Shown here: in pieces, positions 1-6,885 of the stretch
How the letters are laid out: every line of letters begins with the position of its first letter
Position numbering within the stretch: position 1 is the first letter of the stretch
From: JAAYCI01 sp964370165
GTDB taxonomy: Bacteria; Bacillota; Clostridia; Oscillospirales; Ruminococcaceae
Length of the DNA stretch: 33,074 bases
NCBI GenBank assembly: GCA_964370165.1
Contig: CAYJIG010000021.1
Coordinates: 1-33,074, forward strand
Reading direction: 5' to 3'
Notes under the pieces: model-generated
Databases searched by the model: none
Told to the model about the DNA's origin: nothing
What the model saw: only the letters and a program-made list of their open reading frames with translations
Made by a program: the position numbers and the translations under genes

Positions 1-84
1 GACTGTAACTTTAAGCGATATAGAAAGTTCGGATTTAGATTTGTCTGCTCCACCAGCAGCGTGACGCTGCACCCAATCAGGCAT
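1..84 (-). other. Possible gene fragment at the left window edge, strand uncertain
   Basis: The minus strand reads without a stop from about position 135 to the left edge, with natural-looking codons and an ATG at 84 (beginning MPDWVQRHAAGG). That ATG has no visible ribosome binding site. The plus strand gives a competing reading: a frame ending LDLSAPPAA at a TGA at 62-64, which sits in the loop of a small gcagcg/cgctgc dyad. I cannot decide between a truncated start on minus, the end of a gene on plus, or non-coding DNA. I recognise no family. Confidence 0.2.
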
Positions 85-133
85 CGGATTAAGTTCCGGT
101 GTCTTATTTTGTGTCTGATAAAAAAGGCCTAGT

Positions 134-511
134 TAATATGTAAAACTTCAAACTGTATTTTTGTGTATTTATCATAAAATTTGCAGATTACTTTTTTTTG
201 ATAAAATTGATTTTACAGTAACAAAAATACACTAGCTTTTTTTAAAAAAAATAAAACACAAGCAAAATATTTATGCTGTTTCGTCACCCGAAAAAAATAA
301 ATGAAATGGTTAAATAAATTTACATATTATGCAAGCCACGGTGATATTTTAATATCGGTTGTGAAAATGAAACGATGAAAAAAATCCTCAAAACACAAAA
401 AATATTTTAAGTACATTTGGTGGTGATTTGTAAAAAAATATTTGCCGACATATCTAAACCTTCTTAGCAAAAAGTATAATTTGAAATGAATTACATCATA
501 AAAATTTGTGC
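134..511. other. AT-rich intergenic stretch without a convincing gene
   Basis: This is very AT-rich DNA upstream of the permease promoter. A 63-codon minus-strand frame (327-518) has no ribosome site and a low-complexity composition, so I do not call it. Visible features are a perfect dyad GATATTTTAATATC at 343-356 and a TTTGTGTA..TATCATAA motif at 160-177 that has a near copy at 1985-1998. No tRNA or riboswitch is recognised. Confidence 0.5.
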
Positions 512-540
512 TTGACAACCAAAAAAAGACTGGGTTATAG
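512..540 (+). promoter_or_regulatory. Sigma-A-type promoter of the permease gene
   Basis: TTGACA at 512-517 and TTATAG at 535-540 are separated by 17 bp. Transcription would start near 547, after the in-frame ATG at 543. This is one reason the permease start is placed at 594. Confidence 0.7.
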
Positions 541-593
541 TTATGCTACTTAAAATTCAAAACGAAAATTCAGATTATCTTATGAGGTGTGTC

Positions 594-1934
594 ATGGCAA
601 AAGAGTCAACAGCGTCCGTGTTTGAACTTGGGGGAATTCCGCCGATAAAGCAGGTGGTTCCGCTGGGATTGCAACATGTTGTTGCCGCGATTGTGGGGAT
701 TATCACACCGGCTATTTTGGTGGCGGGAGTGACGGGTTTATCGCCGTCTGATACAACGTTGCTTATCCAGGTATCACTGATAGTCACAGCGATTGCAACC
801 ATTATTCAGACGTACACCATAGGCGGTAAACTGGGTGCGGGCTTGCCGGTAGTCATGGGCATAAGTTTTGCGTATGTTCCGACATTACTGGCAATTGGAG
901 GGCAGTTTAACTTACCAACAATTCTAGGTGCAGAGATAGTTGGCGGCGTTGTTGCGATTGTTTTCGGCATTTTCGTAAAGCAAATCAGGGTGCTTTTTCC
1001 GCCACTGGTTACAGGAACGGTTATATTTACTATTGGCTTGTCGCTTTATCCGACTGCTGTGCGATATATGGCAGGTGGTTCTGCGGCAGGCGGAGACTTT
1101 GGCTCGGCAGAAAACTGGATAGTTTCTATTGTCACCCTTGTGGTTGTCATAGTTCTTGGGAACTTCACAAAAGGAATATTAAAGCTGGGTTCTATCTTGT
1201 TTGGCATGATTGCAGGGTATGCAGTTGCTTTAGCAATGGGCATAGTAGATTTTTCAAGTGTGTCGGGTGCGGGGTGGTTTTTGCTACCAAAACCATTACA
1301 TTTTGGCATAGAGTTTAACGTTTCGGCTTGTATATCACTGGCGATAGTTTATATAATCAATGCGGTACAGACGATAGGGGATTTGTCGGCCACAACTTCC
1401 GGGGGCCTTGGAAGGATGCCCAGCGATAAAGAACTATCGGGCGGCGTAATAGCCCAAGGTGTCATAAGCATTGTAGGCTCGATTTTTGGCGGATTGCCCA
1501 CAGCAAGCTTTAGCCAAAATGTAGGCATTGTTACCGTGAACAAGGTGGTAAATAAATTCGTTTTTGCTTTTGCGGCGATTGTATTGTTGTGTGCAGGCGT
1601 GGTTCCGAAGTTTGCGTCCATACTGACCACAATACCTCAGGCGGTGATAGGCGGCGCGACTGTTTCGGTGTTTGCTACAATCACCATGACAGGCGTTCGG
1701 ATGATTACGTCTGAAACATTTACGCAAAGAAACTCGACCATTGTGGGGCTTTCGGTGGCACTGGGTATTGGTGTTACTCAAGTTGCCGGTGTTTTGCAAG
1801 GACCGGGAATCCCTGAATGGGTGCACACGGTTTTTGGTACATCACCGGTGGTTATCGCCGCTATAGTTGCGGTGGCTTTAAACTTGACTCTACCAAAAAA
1901 CAATACAAATCAAACAGAAAAAAGTGATAGTTGA
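594..1934 (+). CDS. NCS2-family xanthine/uric acid permease
   Basis: This is a proton-coupled nucleobase permease of the NCS2 (UraA/XanQ/PbuX) family, expected in the cytoplasmic membrane. It is 446 residues long and almost wholly hydrophobic, with many transmembrane segments. It has the family pattern QTIGDLSATT followed by a SQNVGIV segment, the counterpart of the NQNNG region that shapes the substrate site in XanQ. The ATG at 594 is preferred over the in-frame ATG at 543 because GAGGTG (584-589) precedes it and the promoter's predicted transcript begins after 543. Its position beside purine catabolic genes suggests uric acid or xanthine as substrate rather than uracil; this is inferred from context. 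Its own promoter lies upstream and ssnA has a separate one, so it is probably not strictly co-transcribed with the rest. Confidence 0.88.
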   Translation: MAKESTASVFELGGIPPIKQVVPLGLQHVVAAIVGIITPAILVAGVTGLSPSDTTLLIQVSLIVTAIATIIQTYTIGGKLGAGLPVVMGISFAYVPTLLAIGGQFNLPTILGAEIVGGVVAIVFGIFVKQIRVLFPPLVTGTVIFTIGLSLYPTAVRYMAGGSAAGGDFGSAENWIVSIVTLVVVIVLGNFTKGILKLGSILFGMIAGYAVALAMGIVDFSSVSGAGWFLLPKPLHFGIEFNVSACISLAIVYIINAVQTIGDLSATTSGGLGRMPSDKELSGGVIAQGVISIVGSIFGGLPTASFSQNVGIVTVNKVVNKFVFAFAAIVLLCAGVVPKFASILTTIPQAVIGGATVSVFATITMTGVRMITSETFTQRNSTIVGLSVALGIGVTQVAGVLQGPGIPEWVHTVFGTSPVVIAAIVAVALNLTLPKNNTNQTEKSDS

Positions 1935-2012
1935 TTACTTGAAAACAATTTTTTGTGCAAAATCCACAAAAGCATGACTATCAATTTGTGTATCATAATT
2001 CAAGAATGCTAA
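1935..2012. other. Gap between permease and ssnA promoter, with a small dyad
   Basis: The interval after the permease stop holds a short inverted repeat TTTTGTG..CACAAAA near 1960-1980. It has no clear U-run after it, so it is a poor terminator and could be an operator. The TTTGTGTATCATAA motif at 1985-1998 resembles the one at 160-177 upstream of the permease. Confidence 0.35.
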
Positions 2013-2041
2013 TTGACAAATATAAAATTTTTGTGTACAAT
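2013..2041 (+). promoter_or_regulatory. Sigma-A-type promoter of the ssnA operon
   Basis: TTGACA at 2013-2018 and TACAAT at 2036-2041 are separated by 17 bp, which is close to consensus. The predicted transcription start is near 2048. This leaves an untranslated leader of about 195 nt before the ssnA start codon. Confidence 0.72.
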
Positions 2042-2047
2042 TTTTTA

Positions 2048-2207
2048 TAGAACAAAGAAGTTGTTCGAGCTAAAACTGAATATTTAACACGTCAGATGAC
2101 TGCAACGGAGTGCTTCGCGCACGGGTCAAAAGAAGGGTAAGTTCTTTTGTTGTATATGTCTGTGTGAAAACAAAAGTGTCGCCTTTTTTTATATAGGTGA
2201 CTTTTTT
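2048..2207 (+). promoter_or_regulatory. Structured 5' leader of ssnA, candidate riboswitch or attenuator
   Basis: The leader holds several exact inverted repeats. GAACAA 2050-2055 pairs with TTGTTC 2061-2066. GTGC 2110-2113 pairs with GCAC 2119-2122. CAAAAGAA 2127-2134 pairs with TTCTTTTG 2142-2149. The last 3' arm overlaps CTTTTGTT 2144-2151, which can instead pair perfectly with AACAAAAG 2169-2176, and part of that segment also forms the base of the terminator-like hairpin at 2172-2207. These are mutually exclusive folds of the kind used in transcriptional attenuation. I do not recognise a purine, T-box, THF or molybdenum-cofactor consensus, so the class and ligand are unknown. Confidence 0.5.
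2172..2207 (+). terminator. Terminator-like hairpin in the ssnA leader
   Basis: GTCGCC at 2178-2183 pairs with GGTGAC at 2196-2201 (one G-U), around a T-rich loop. The stem can be extended by AAAAG 2172-2176 with TTTTT 2203-2207. The 3' side runs into TTTTTTAATTT. It lies upstream of the ssnA ribosome site, so it would act as a conditional terminator rather than a gene end. Confidence 0.5.
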
Positions 2208-2244
2208 AATTTATACCAAAGCAATGCTTCACAAGGAGGGTTTT

Positions 2245-3582
2245 ATGCTATTAATCGGAAACGGAAAGCTGATTACCAGGGACGAAAACAAAACATATTT
2301 TGAAAATGGCGCGGTGGTATGCGATGGAAACACGATTAAAGAAATCGGGAGCTTTGAAGAGCTGAAAGCAAAATACAAAGACGCCGAATATGTAGACGCT
2401 ATGGGCGGTGTTATCATGCCAGGGCTTATCAATGCACATGCCCACATTTACTCGGGGCTTGCAAGAGGACTGTCCATTCCGGGATATAACCCTACAAACT
2501 TTTATGAAGTGCTGGATGGAATGTGGTGGAAGATTGACCGCAACTTGACACTGAACGGAACAAAAGCCTCGGCATATGCCACAGTGCTTGACTGTGTAAG
2601 AAACGGTGTCACCACTATTTTTGATCATCATGCGTCTTTTGGCGAAATCACAGGCTCGCTGTTTGCCATAAAAGACGTGTGCAAAGAAGTGGGAATAAGA
2701 GCAAATCTATGCTATGAAGTGTCGGATCGTGACGGCGAAGAAAAGTGCATGCAAAGCATAAAAGAAAACGCCGATTTTGCCAAGTGGTGCAAGGATGAAA
2801 ACGACGATATGATAAAAGCCATGTTTGGCGGGCATGCACTGTTTACCATCTCCGATAGGACATTTGAGCGTATGGTGGCTGAAAACAACGGCATGACAGG
2901 CTTTCACATACATGTTTCCGAAGGCATGAACGATGTGTATGACAGCATGAACAAATACGGCACTAGATCCATCAATCGCCTTTTGTACAACAACATTTTG
3001 GGCGAAAAAACCGTGTTGGGACACTGCATTCATGTGTCGCCGAGTGAAATGGATATCATCGCAGAGACAAAAACCATGATAGTGAATAATCCGCAATCGA
3101 ATATGGGTAACGCGGTAGGATGTGCACCGGTGCTGGAGTTTGTGAAAAGAGGCATTCCGGTGGCGCTGGGAACAGACGGATACACCCATGACATGCTGGA
3201 AAGCCTGAAAACAATATTGCCGATGCAAAGGCACAACGCAGGTATGGCGAATGTTGGATGGTGCGAGAGTACAGATGCGTTATTTGCAGAAAACCCAAAA
3301 CTTTGTGCTAAATATTTCGAAAAGCCACTGGGTGTGCTGAAAGAAGGTGCCGCGGCCGACGTTATCGTGATGGACTACAAGCCGTTCACACCGTTCTCAC
3401 ACGATAATATTGACGGACATATGCTGTTTGGCATGATGGGCAAAAACTGCCGTAGTACGATAATAAACGGAAAAGTTGTTTATAAAGACAGAGAGTTTGT
3501 GGCCATTGACGAAGACAAAATAAACGCATGGACGTTTGAAGAAAGTAAAAAACTTTGGGCTGATTTAGGCATCCCGATGTAA
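2245..3582 (+). CDS. ssnA: Putative aminohydrolase SsnA
   Basis: This amidohydrolase-superfamily protein belongs to the SsnA family, which is typical of the yge/ssnA purine catabolic neighbourhood. It is 445 residues long, a cytoplasmic metal-dependent TIM barrel. It shows the HxH metal motif in NAHAHIYS (H65, H67), a FDHHAS segment (H128-H129), a LGHCIH histidine region and the late metal-binding aspartate region LGTDGYTHD. The ATG at 2245 is chosen because AAGGAGG (2233-2239) lies five bases before it; longer frames start inside the leader's terminator hairpin. It probably hydrolyses a cyclic C-N bond in a purine-ring intermediate, but the exact substrate is not visible in the sequence. It is the first gene after the structured leader and is separated from ygfK by a palindromic element. 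Confidence 0.85.
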   Translation: MLLIGNGKLITRDENKTYFENGAVVCDGNTIKEIGSFEELKAKYKDAEYVDAMGGVIMPGLINAHAHIYSGLARGLSIPGYNPTNFYEVLDGMWWKIDRNLTLNGTKASAYATVLDCVRNGVTTIFDHHASFGEITGSLFAIKDVCKEVGIRANLCYEVSDRDGEEKCMQSIKENADFAKWCKDENDDMIKAMFGGHALFTISDRTFERMVAENNGMTGFHIHVSEGMNDVYDSMNKYGTRSINRLLYNNILGEKTVLGHCIHVSPSEMDIIAETKTMIVNNPQSNMGNAVGCAPVLEFVKRGIPVALGTDGYTHDMLESLKTILPMQRHNAGMANVGWCESTDALFAENPKLCAKYFEKPLGVLKEGAAADVIVMDYKPFTPFSHDNIDGHMLFGMMGKNCRSTIINGKVVYKDREFVAIDEDKINAWTFEESKKLWADLGIPM

Positions 3583-3587
3583 GACGA

Positions 3588-3835
3588 ACCCGTTTTTCAT
3601 TTAGCCAAAAGCTTTAAAACTTCGCAAGGGTGCTTTGTAAGGCGCTAGCCTTACGGCACCGCACTTCCTTGCCTGTAGAACTTTTGGCGGTATGAAAAAT
3701 TCTCAAGAACCTATTTTTAGTAAATTTTGTGTTAGACAAGGCAGACGAGCGAGCAATACTTTTTGTATTGTAAGTGAGGAAAACGACGTATCGCACATAA
3801 ATTTACCAAAAATAGGCGGATTCGGATTACATCGG
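3588..3835. repeat. Palindromic intergenic element (two long hairpins) between ssnA and ygfK
   Basis: The interval is filled by nested inverted repeats. Block one (about 3590-3700) pairs GTTTTTCAT with ATGAAAAA, GCCAAAAG with CTTTTGGC, GCAAGG with CCTTGC, GGTGC with GCACC, and GTAAGGC with GCCTTAC around a GCTA loop. Block two has arms 3710-3731 and 3794-3816 (about 22 bp, three mismatches) around an inner CAATAC/GTATTG hairpin. There is no open frame of note. The layout resembles a non-autonomous palindromic element (MITE or REP-like) rather than a simple terminator. Copies elsewhere cannot be checked here. Confidence 0.6.
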
Positions 3836-3870
3836 GTTGCCTAGGCGCATATTAAAAGCAGGAGGGCTTT

Positions 3871-6867
3871 ATGGGAGAATTAATGCGGACAATTTCGTTT
3901 CCGAAGCTGATGAACAGAATATTGGCTGAGTATAAAACCGGAAAAACTATATTTGGGGTTTCAAAAATAGTCAAGATAGAAAACGAAAAAATGCTGCCTA
4001 TGTTTGATGAGTTTATTGAGACACCTTTTGGTCCGGCGGCGGGTCCACACACACAATTGGCACAAAACTTTGTGGCGGGGTATTTGACAGGAAATAGATT
4101 TTTTGAATGTAAGACAGTGCAGGTGATGGATGGAGACGAGATGTCTAAATGTGTGCAGCGTCCATGTATTACGGCCGGCGACGAATGTTATAACTGCGAG
4201 TGGTCTACAGAGCTTTTTGTGCCGCAAGCTTTGGAAGAATATATCAAAGCGTGGTTTGCATGTAAGCTTTTGGCCAAAGAGTTACAGCTGGGCAATCCCG
4301 ATGGGTTTATCTTCAACATGAGTGTTGGATATGACCTAGAAGGGATAAAGTCTGAGAAAGTTGATAACTTCTTAGAAGGCATGAAAGATGCTAAAAACAC
4401 AGCTGCTTGGAAAGAATGCATGGCGTGGACGCTGGCAAACTTAGATAAATTTGAAAATATCGATGCCGAGTATGTCAATTCAATTTCCTCTAAAATAAGT
4501 GGGTCTGTCACAGAGTCCACCTTGCATGGATGTCCTCCCGATGAAATAGAAAAAATAGCAACATATCTTTTGAGTGAAAAAGGCCTGCACACGTATGTGA
4601 AATGTAATCCTACTCTTTTAGGATATGATTTTGCAAGAAATACACTGGATAAGCTTGGGTATGACTATATAAGTTTTGATGATCATCACTTTAAGGCAGA
4701 CTTGCAATGGAGTGACGCTATACCGATGTTAAAGCGTCTTCAGGAAAAAGCAGACAAGCTGGGGCTGTCGTTTGGAGTGAAGCTTACAAACACATGTCCG
4801 GTGGACGTGAAAGCGGGGGAGCTTCCCGGCGAAGAGATGTATATGTCGGGCAGACCGCTATTTTCGCTTAGTGCGTCACTAGCGCTGAAACTCAGCCGTG
4901 AGTTTGACGGAAAACTTCGGATATCTTATTCCGGTGGCGCAGATACCTTCACTGTGGCAGAGATGGCCTATTGTGGAATATGGCCCATCACCATGGCGAC
5001 AACGGCGCTGAAACCGGGCGGATATGAGCGTTTTTCTCAAATCGCCGAGATGTTTGAAGACAAAGCCGTGTCTGAATGGAATGGCGTGGATGTAGAAAGA
5101 TTCGAAGAATTTGTAAACGAAACTTTAAGCGGAGATTATCTGCGCAAGTCGGTAAAGCCAATTCCATATAGAAAAAATGGAAAAGATGTTCCGCTGTTTG
5201 ATTGTTTCACAGCGCCATGTCGCAAAGGATGCCCGATAGAGCAGGATATCCCCGGGTATATATCGCTGGTCGAAGAGGAAAAATACGAAGAAGCGTTAGA
5301 TCTTATCACACACAGGAATGCTCTTCCGTTTATCACTGGCACGATTTGCTCACACAGCTGCCAAGATAAATGTATGCGAAACTATTATGAAGATACCGTG
5401 CATATTCGTAGCATAAAGCTGATAGCGGCAGAAAACGGATATGACAGCATAATGAAAAAGATTACAAAACCAAGTTTTTGCAAGGACAAAAAAGTGGCGG
5501 TTGTGGGCGGAGGCCCGGCAGGAATTTCGGCCGCATATTTCCTTAGCAGAGCAGGCGTTCCTGTGACAGTGTTTGAAAAACGCGAAGAAATGGGCGGAAT
5601 TGTACGGTATGTTATCCCTGAGTTTAGGATTTCAAACAATGCCATCGATAAAGACATAGAACTTTGTAAAGCATACGGTGCAGAGTTTGTAGGCGGAACT
5701 ACCATAAGCTCGATAAAAGAGCTGACAGATAAAGGCTTTACGCATGTGATTTTGGCCACGGGCGCTTGGTGTGAAGGTGCATCATGCTTGGAATCGGGCG
5801 AAAGCTTGAATGTGATTAAGTTCTTGGAAATGGCAAAAAACAACCCCGATGCGCTAAATTTAGGTAAAGAAGTTATAGTGATAGGCGCCGGAAACACCGC
5901 CATGGATGCAGCAAGAGCCGCCAAAAGAGTAAAAGGTGTTGAAAAAGTTTCTGTGGTATATCGCAGGACAAAAAGATATATGCCGGCAGACGAGGAAGAA
6001 CTTTTACTTGCCATGGAAGACGGAGTGGAGCTTAAAGAACTGCTAGCGCCGAAAAGCTTTGAAAACGGTATTTTAACCTGTGGCGAAATGGAACTGGGCG
6101 CAGCCGATTCTTCCGGAAGAAGAAGCCCGGTGGACACAGGTAAGATGGTGAAAATACCTGCAACATGTATCATTAGTGCGATAGGCGAGTCGGTAGACAG
6201 CACGCTGTATGAAAACTGTGGTCTTGAGCTGGATGGAAAAAAACGTGCAGTGGTAAACGCCGAAACCTGCGAAAGCACGATGAAAAACGTGTTTGTGATA
6301 GGCGACGGATATAAAGGTCCGGGTACTGTTGTTGAGGCTATTGCAGACGCCGCCGCGGCATCAAATGCTATAATTTCTATTGATTATAATAAATATGAAA
6401 GTAAAAATATCAGTGAAAATTATAAAGGTTTAGTTGCCAAAAAAGGAACACTGTGCACTGATTGTAGCACTTGCAAAGAATCTGAAAGCTGTCTGGGTTG
6501 CGCCACTGTTTGCGAAGTGTGTACCGATGTGTGTCCAAACCGTGCCAACATAGCCATCAGCATTCCGGGCATGTCTCAGCGTCAGATAATACACGTTGAC
6601 GGCATGTGTAACGAGTGTGGAAACTGCGAGACATTTTGCCCGTATGACAGCGCACCGTACCTTGATAAGCTTACACTATTTTGTAATGAAGAAGACTTTA
6701 AAGATAGTAAAAACACAGGCTTTGTCAAGATAAACGAAAACGATACACTGATTCGCGTAGATGGAAAAGAGTTTGTGTGCGATATTCAAAAAGATGCCGA
6801 TCTTGATCCTGTTATGAAAGCTGTTATTAACGCAGTTTATAACGATTACACGCACATAATATATTAA
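3871..6867 (+). CDS. ygfK: YgfK-type flavin/iron-sulfur oxidoreductase (putative selenate reductase subunit)
   Basis: This is a 998-residue multidomain electron-transfer protein. Residues 1 to about 430 resemble a dihydroorotate dehydrogenase-like TIM barrel. A GltD-like module follows, with cysteines C445, C450 and C454, an FAD dinucleotide fold (GGGPAG 546-551) and an NAD(P) fold (GAGNTA 672-677). The C-terminus has 12 cysteines between 862 and 923, in ferredoxin-like CxxCxxC patterns, for [4Fe-4S] clusters. The ATG at 3871 has GGAGG at 3861-3865. E. coli YgfK is similar and slightly longer. The xdhD gene starts 18 bp after the stop, so co-transcription is likely. YgfK probably passes electrons between NAD(P)H and the neighbouring molybdenum hydroxylase. 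The selenate reductase label is historical, and purine catabolism is the better contextual role. Confidence 0.87.
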   Translation: MGELMRTISFPKLMNRILAEYKTGKTIFGVSKIVKIENEKMLPMFDEFIETPFGPAAGPHTQLAQNFVAGYLTGNRFFECKTVQVMDGDEMSKCVQRPCITAGDECYNCEWSTELFVPQALEEYIKAWFACKLLAKELQLGNPDGFIFNMSVGYDLEGIKSEKVDNFLEGMKDAKNTAAWKECMAWTLANLDKFENIDAEYVNSISSKISGSVTESTLHGCPPDEIEKIATYLLSEKGLHTYVKCNPTLLGYDFARNTLDKLGYDYISFDDHHFKADLQWSDAIPMLKRLQEKADKLGLSFGVKLTNTCPVDVKAGELPGEEMYMSGRPLFSLSASLALKLSREFDGKLRISYSGGADTFTVAEMAYCGIWPITMATTALKPGGYERFSQIAEMFEDKAVSEWNGVDVERFEEFVNETLSGDYLRKSVKPIPYRKNGKDVPLFDCFTAPCRKGCPIEQDIPGYISLVEEEKYEEALDLITHRNALPFITGTICSHSCQDKCMRNYYEDTVHIRSIKLIAAENGYDSIMKKITKPSFCKDKKVAVVGGGPAGISAAYFLSRAGVPVTVFEKREEMGGIVRYVIPEFRISNNAIDKDIELCKAYGAEFVGGTTISSIKELTDKGFTHVILATGAWCEGASCLESGESLNVIKFLEMAKNNPDALNLGKEVIVIGAGNTAMDAARAAKRVKGVEKVSVVYRRTKRYMPADEEELLLAMEDGVELKELLAPKSFENGILTCGEMELGAADSSGRRSPVDTGKMVKIPATCIISAIGESVDSTLYENCGLELDGKKRAVVNAETCESTMKNVFVIGDGYKGPGTVVEAIADAAAASNAIISIDYNKYESKNISENYKGLVAKKGTLCTDCSTCKESESCLGCATVCEVCTDVCPNRANIAISIPGMSQRQIIHVDGMCNECGNCETFCPYDSAPYLDKLTLFCNEEDFKDSKNTGFVKINENDTLIRVDGKEFVCDIQKDADLDPVMKAVINAVYNDYTHIIY

Positions 6868-6885
6868 ATACCGGGAGCGAATGTT

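Noticed and set aside
327..518. 63-codon minus-strand frame upstream of the permease
   Set aside because: It has no ribosome binding site and an AT-driven Phe/Tyr/Lys-rich composition. It also overlaps the permease -35 element (512-517).
547..593. Purine riboswitch before the permease
   Set aside because: The promoter leaves only about 47 nt of leader, too short for the purine aptamer, and no conserved core is visible.
1960..1980. Terminator after the permease
   Set aside because: The TTTTGTG/CACAAAA hairpin is weak and is not followed by a T-run on the plus strand.
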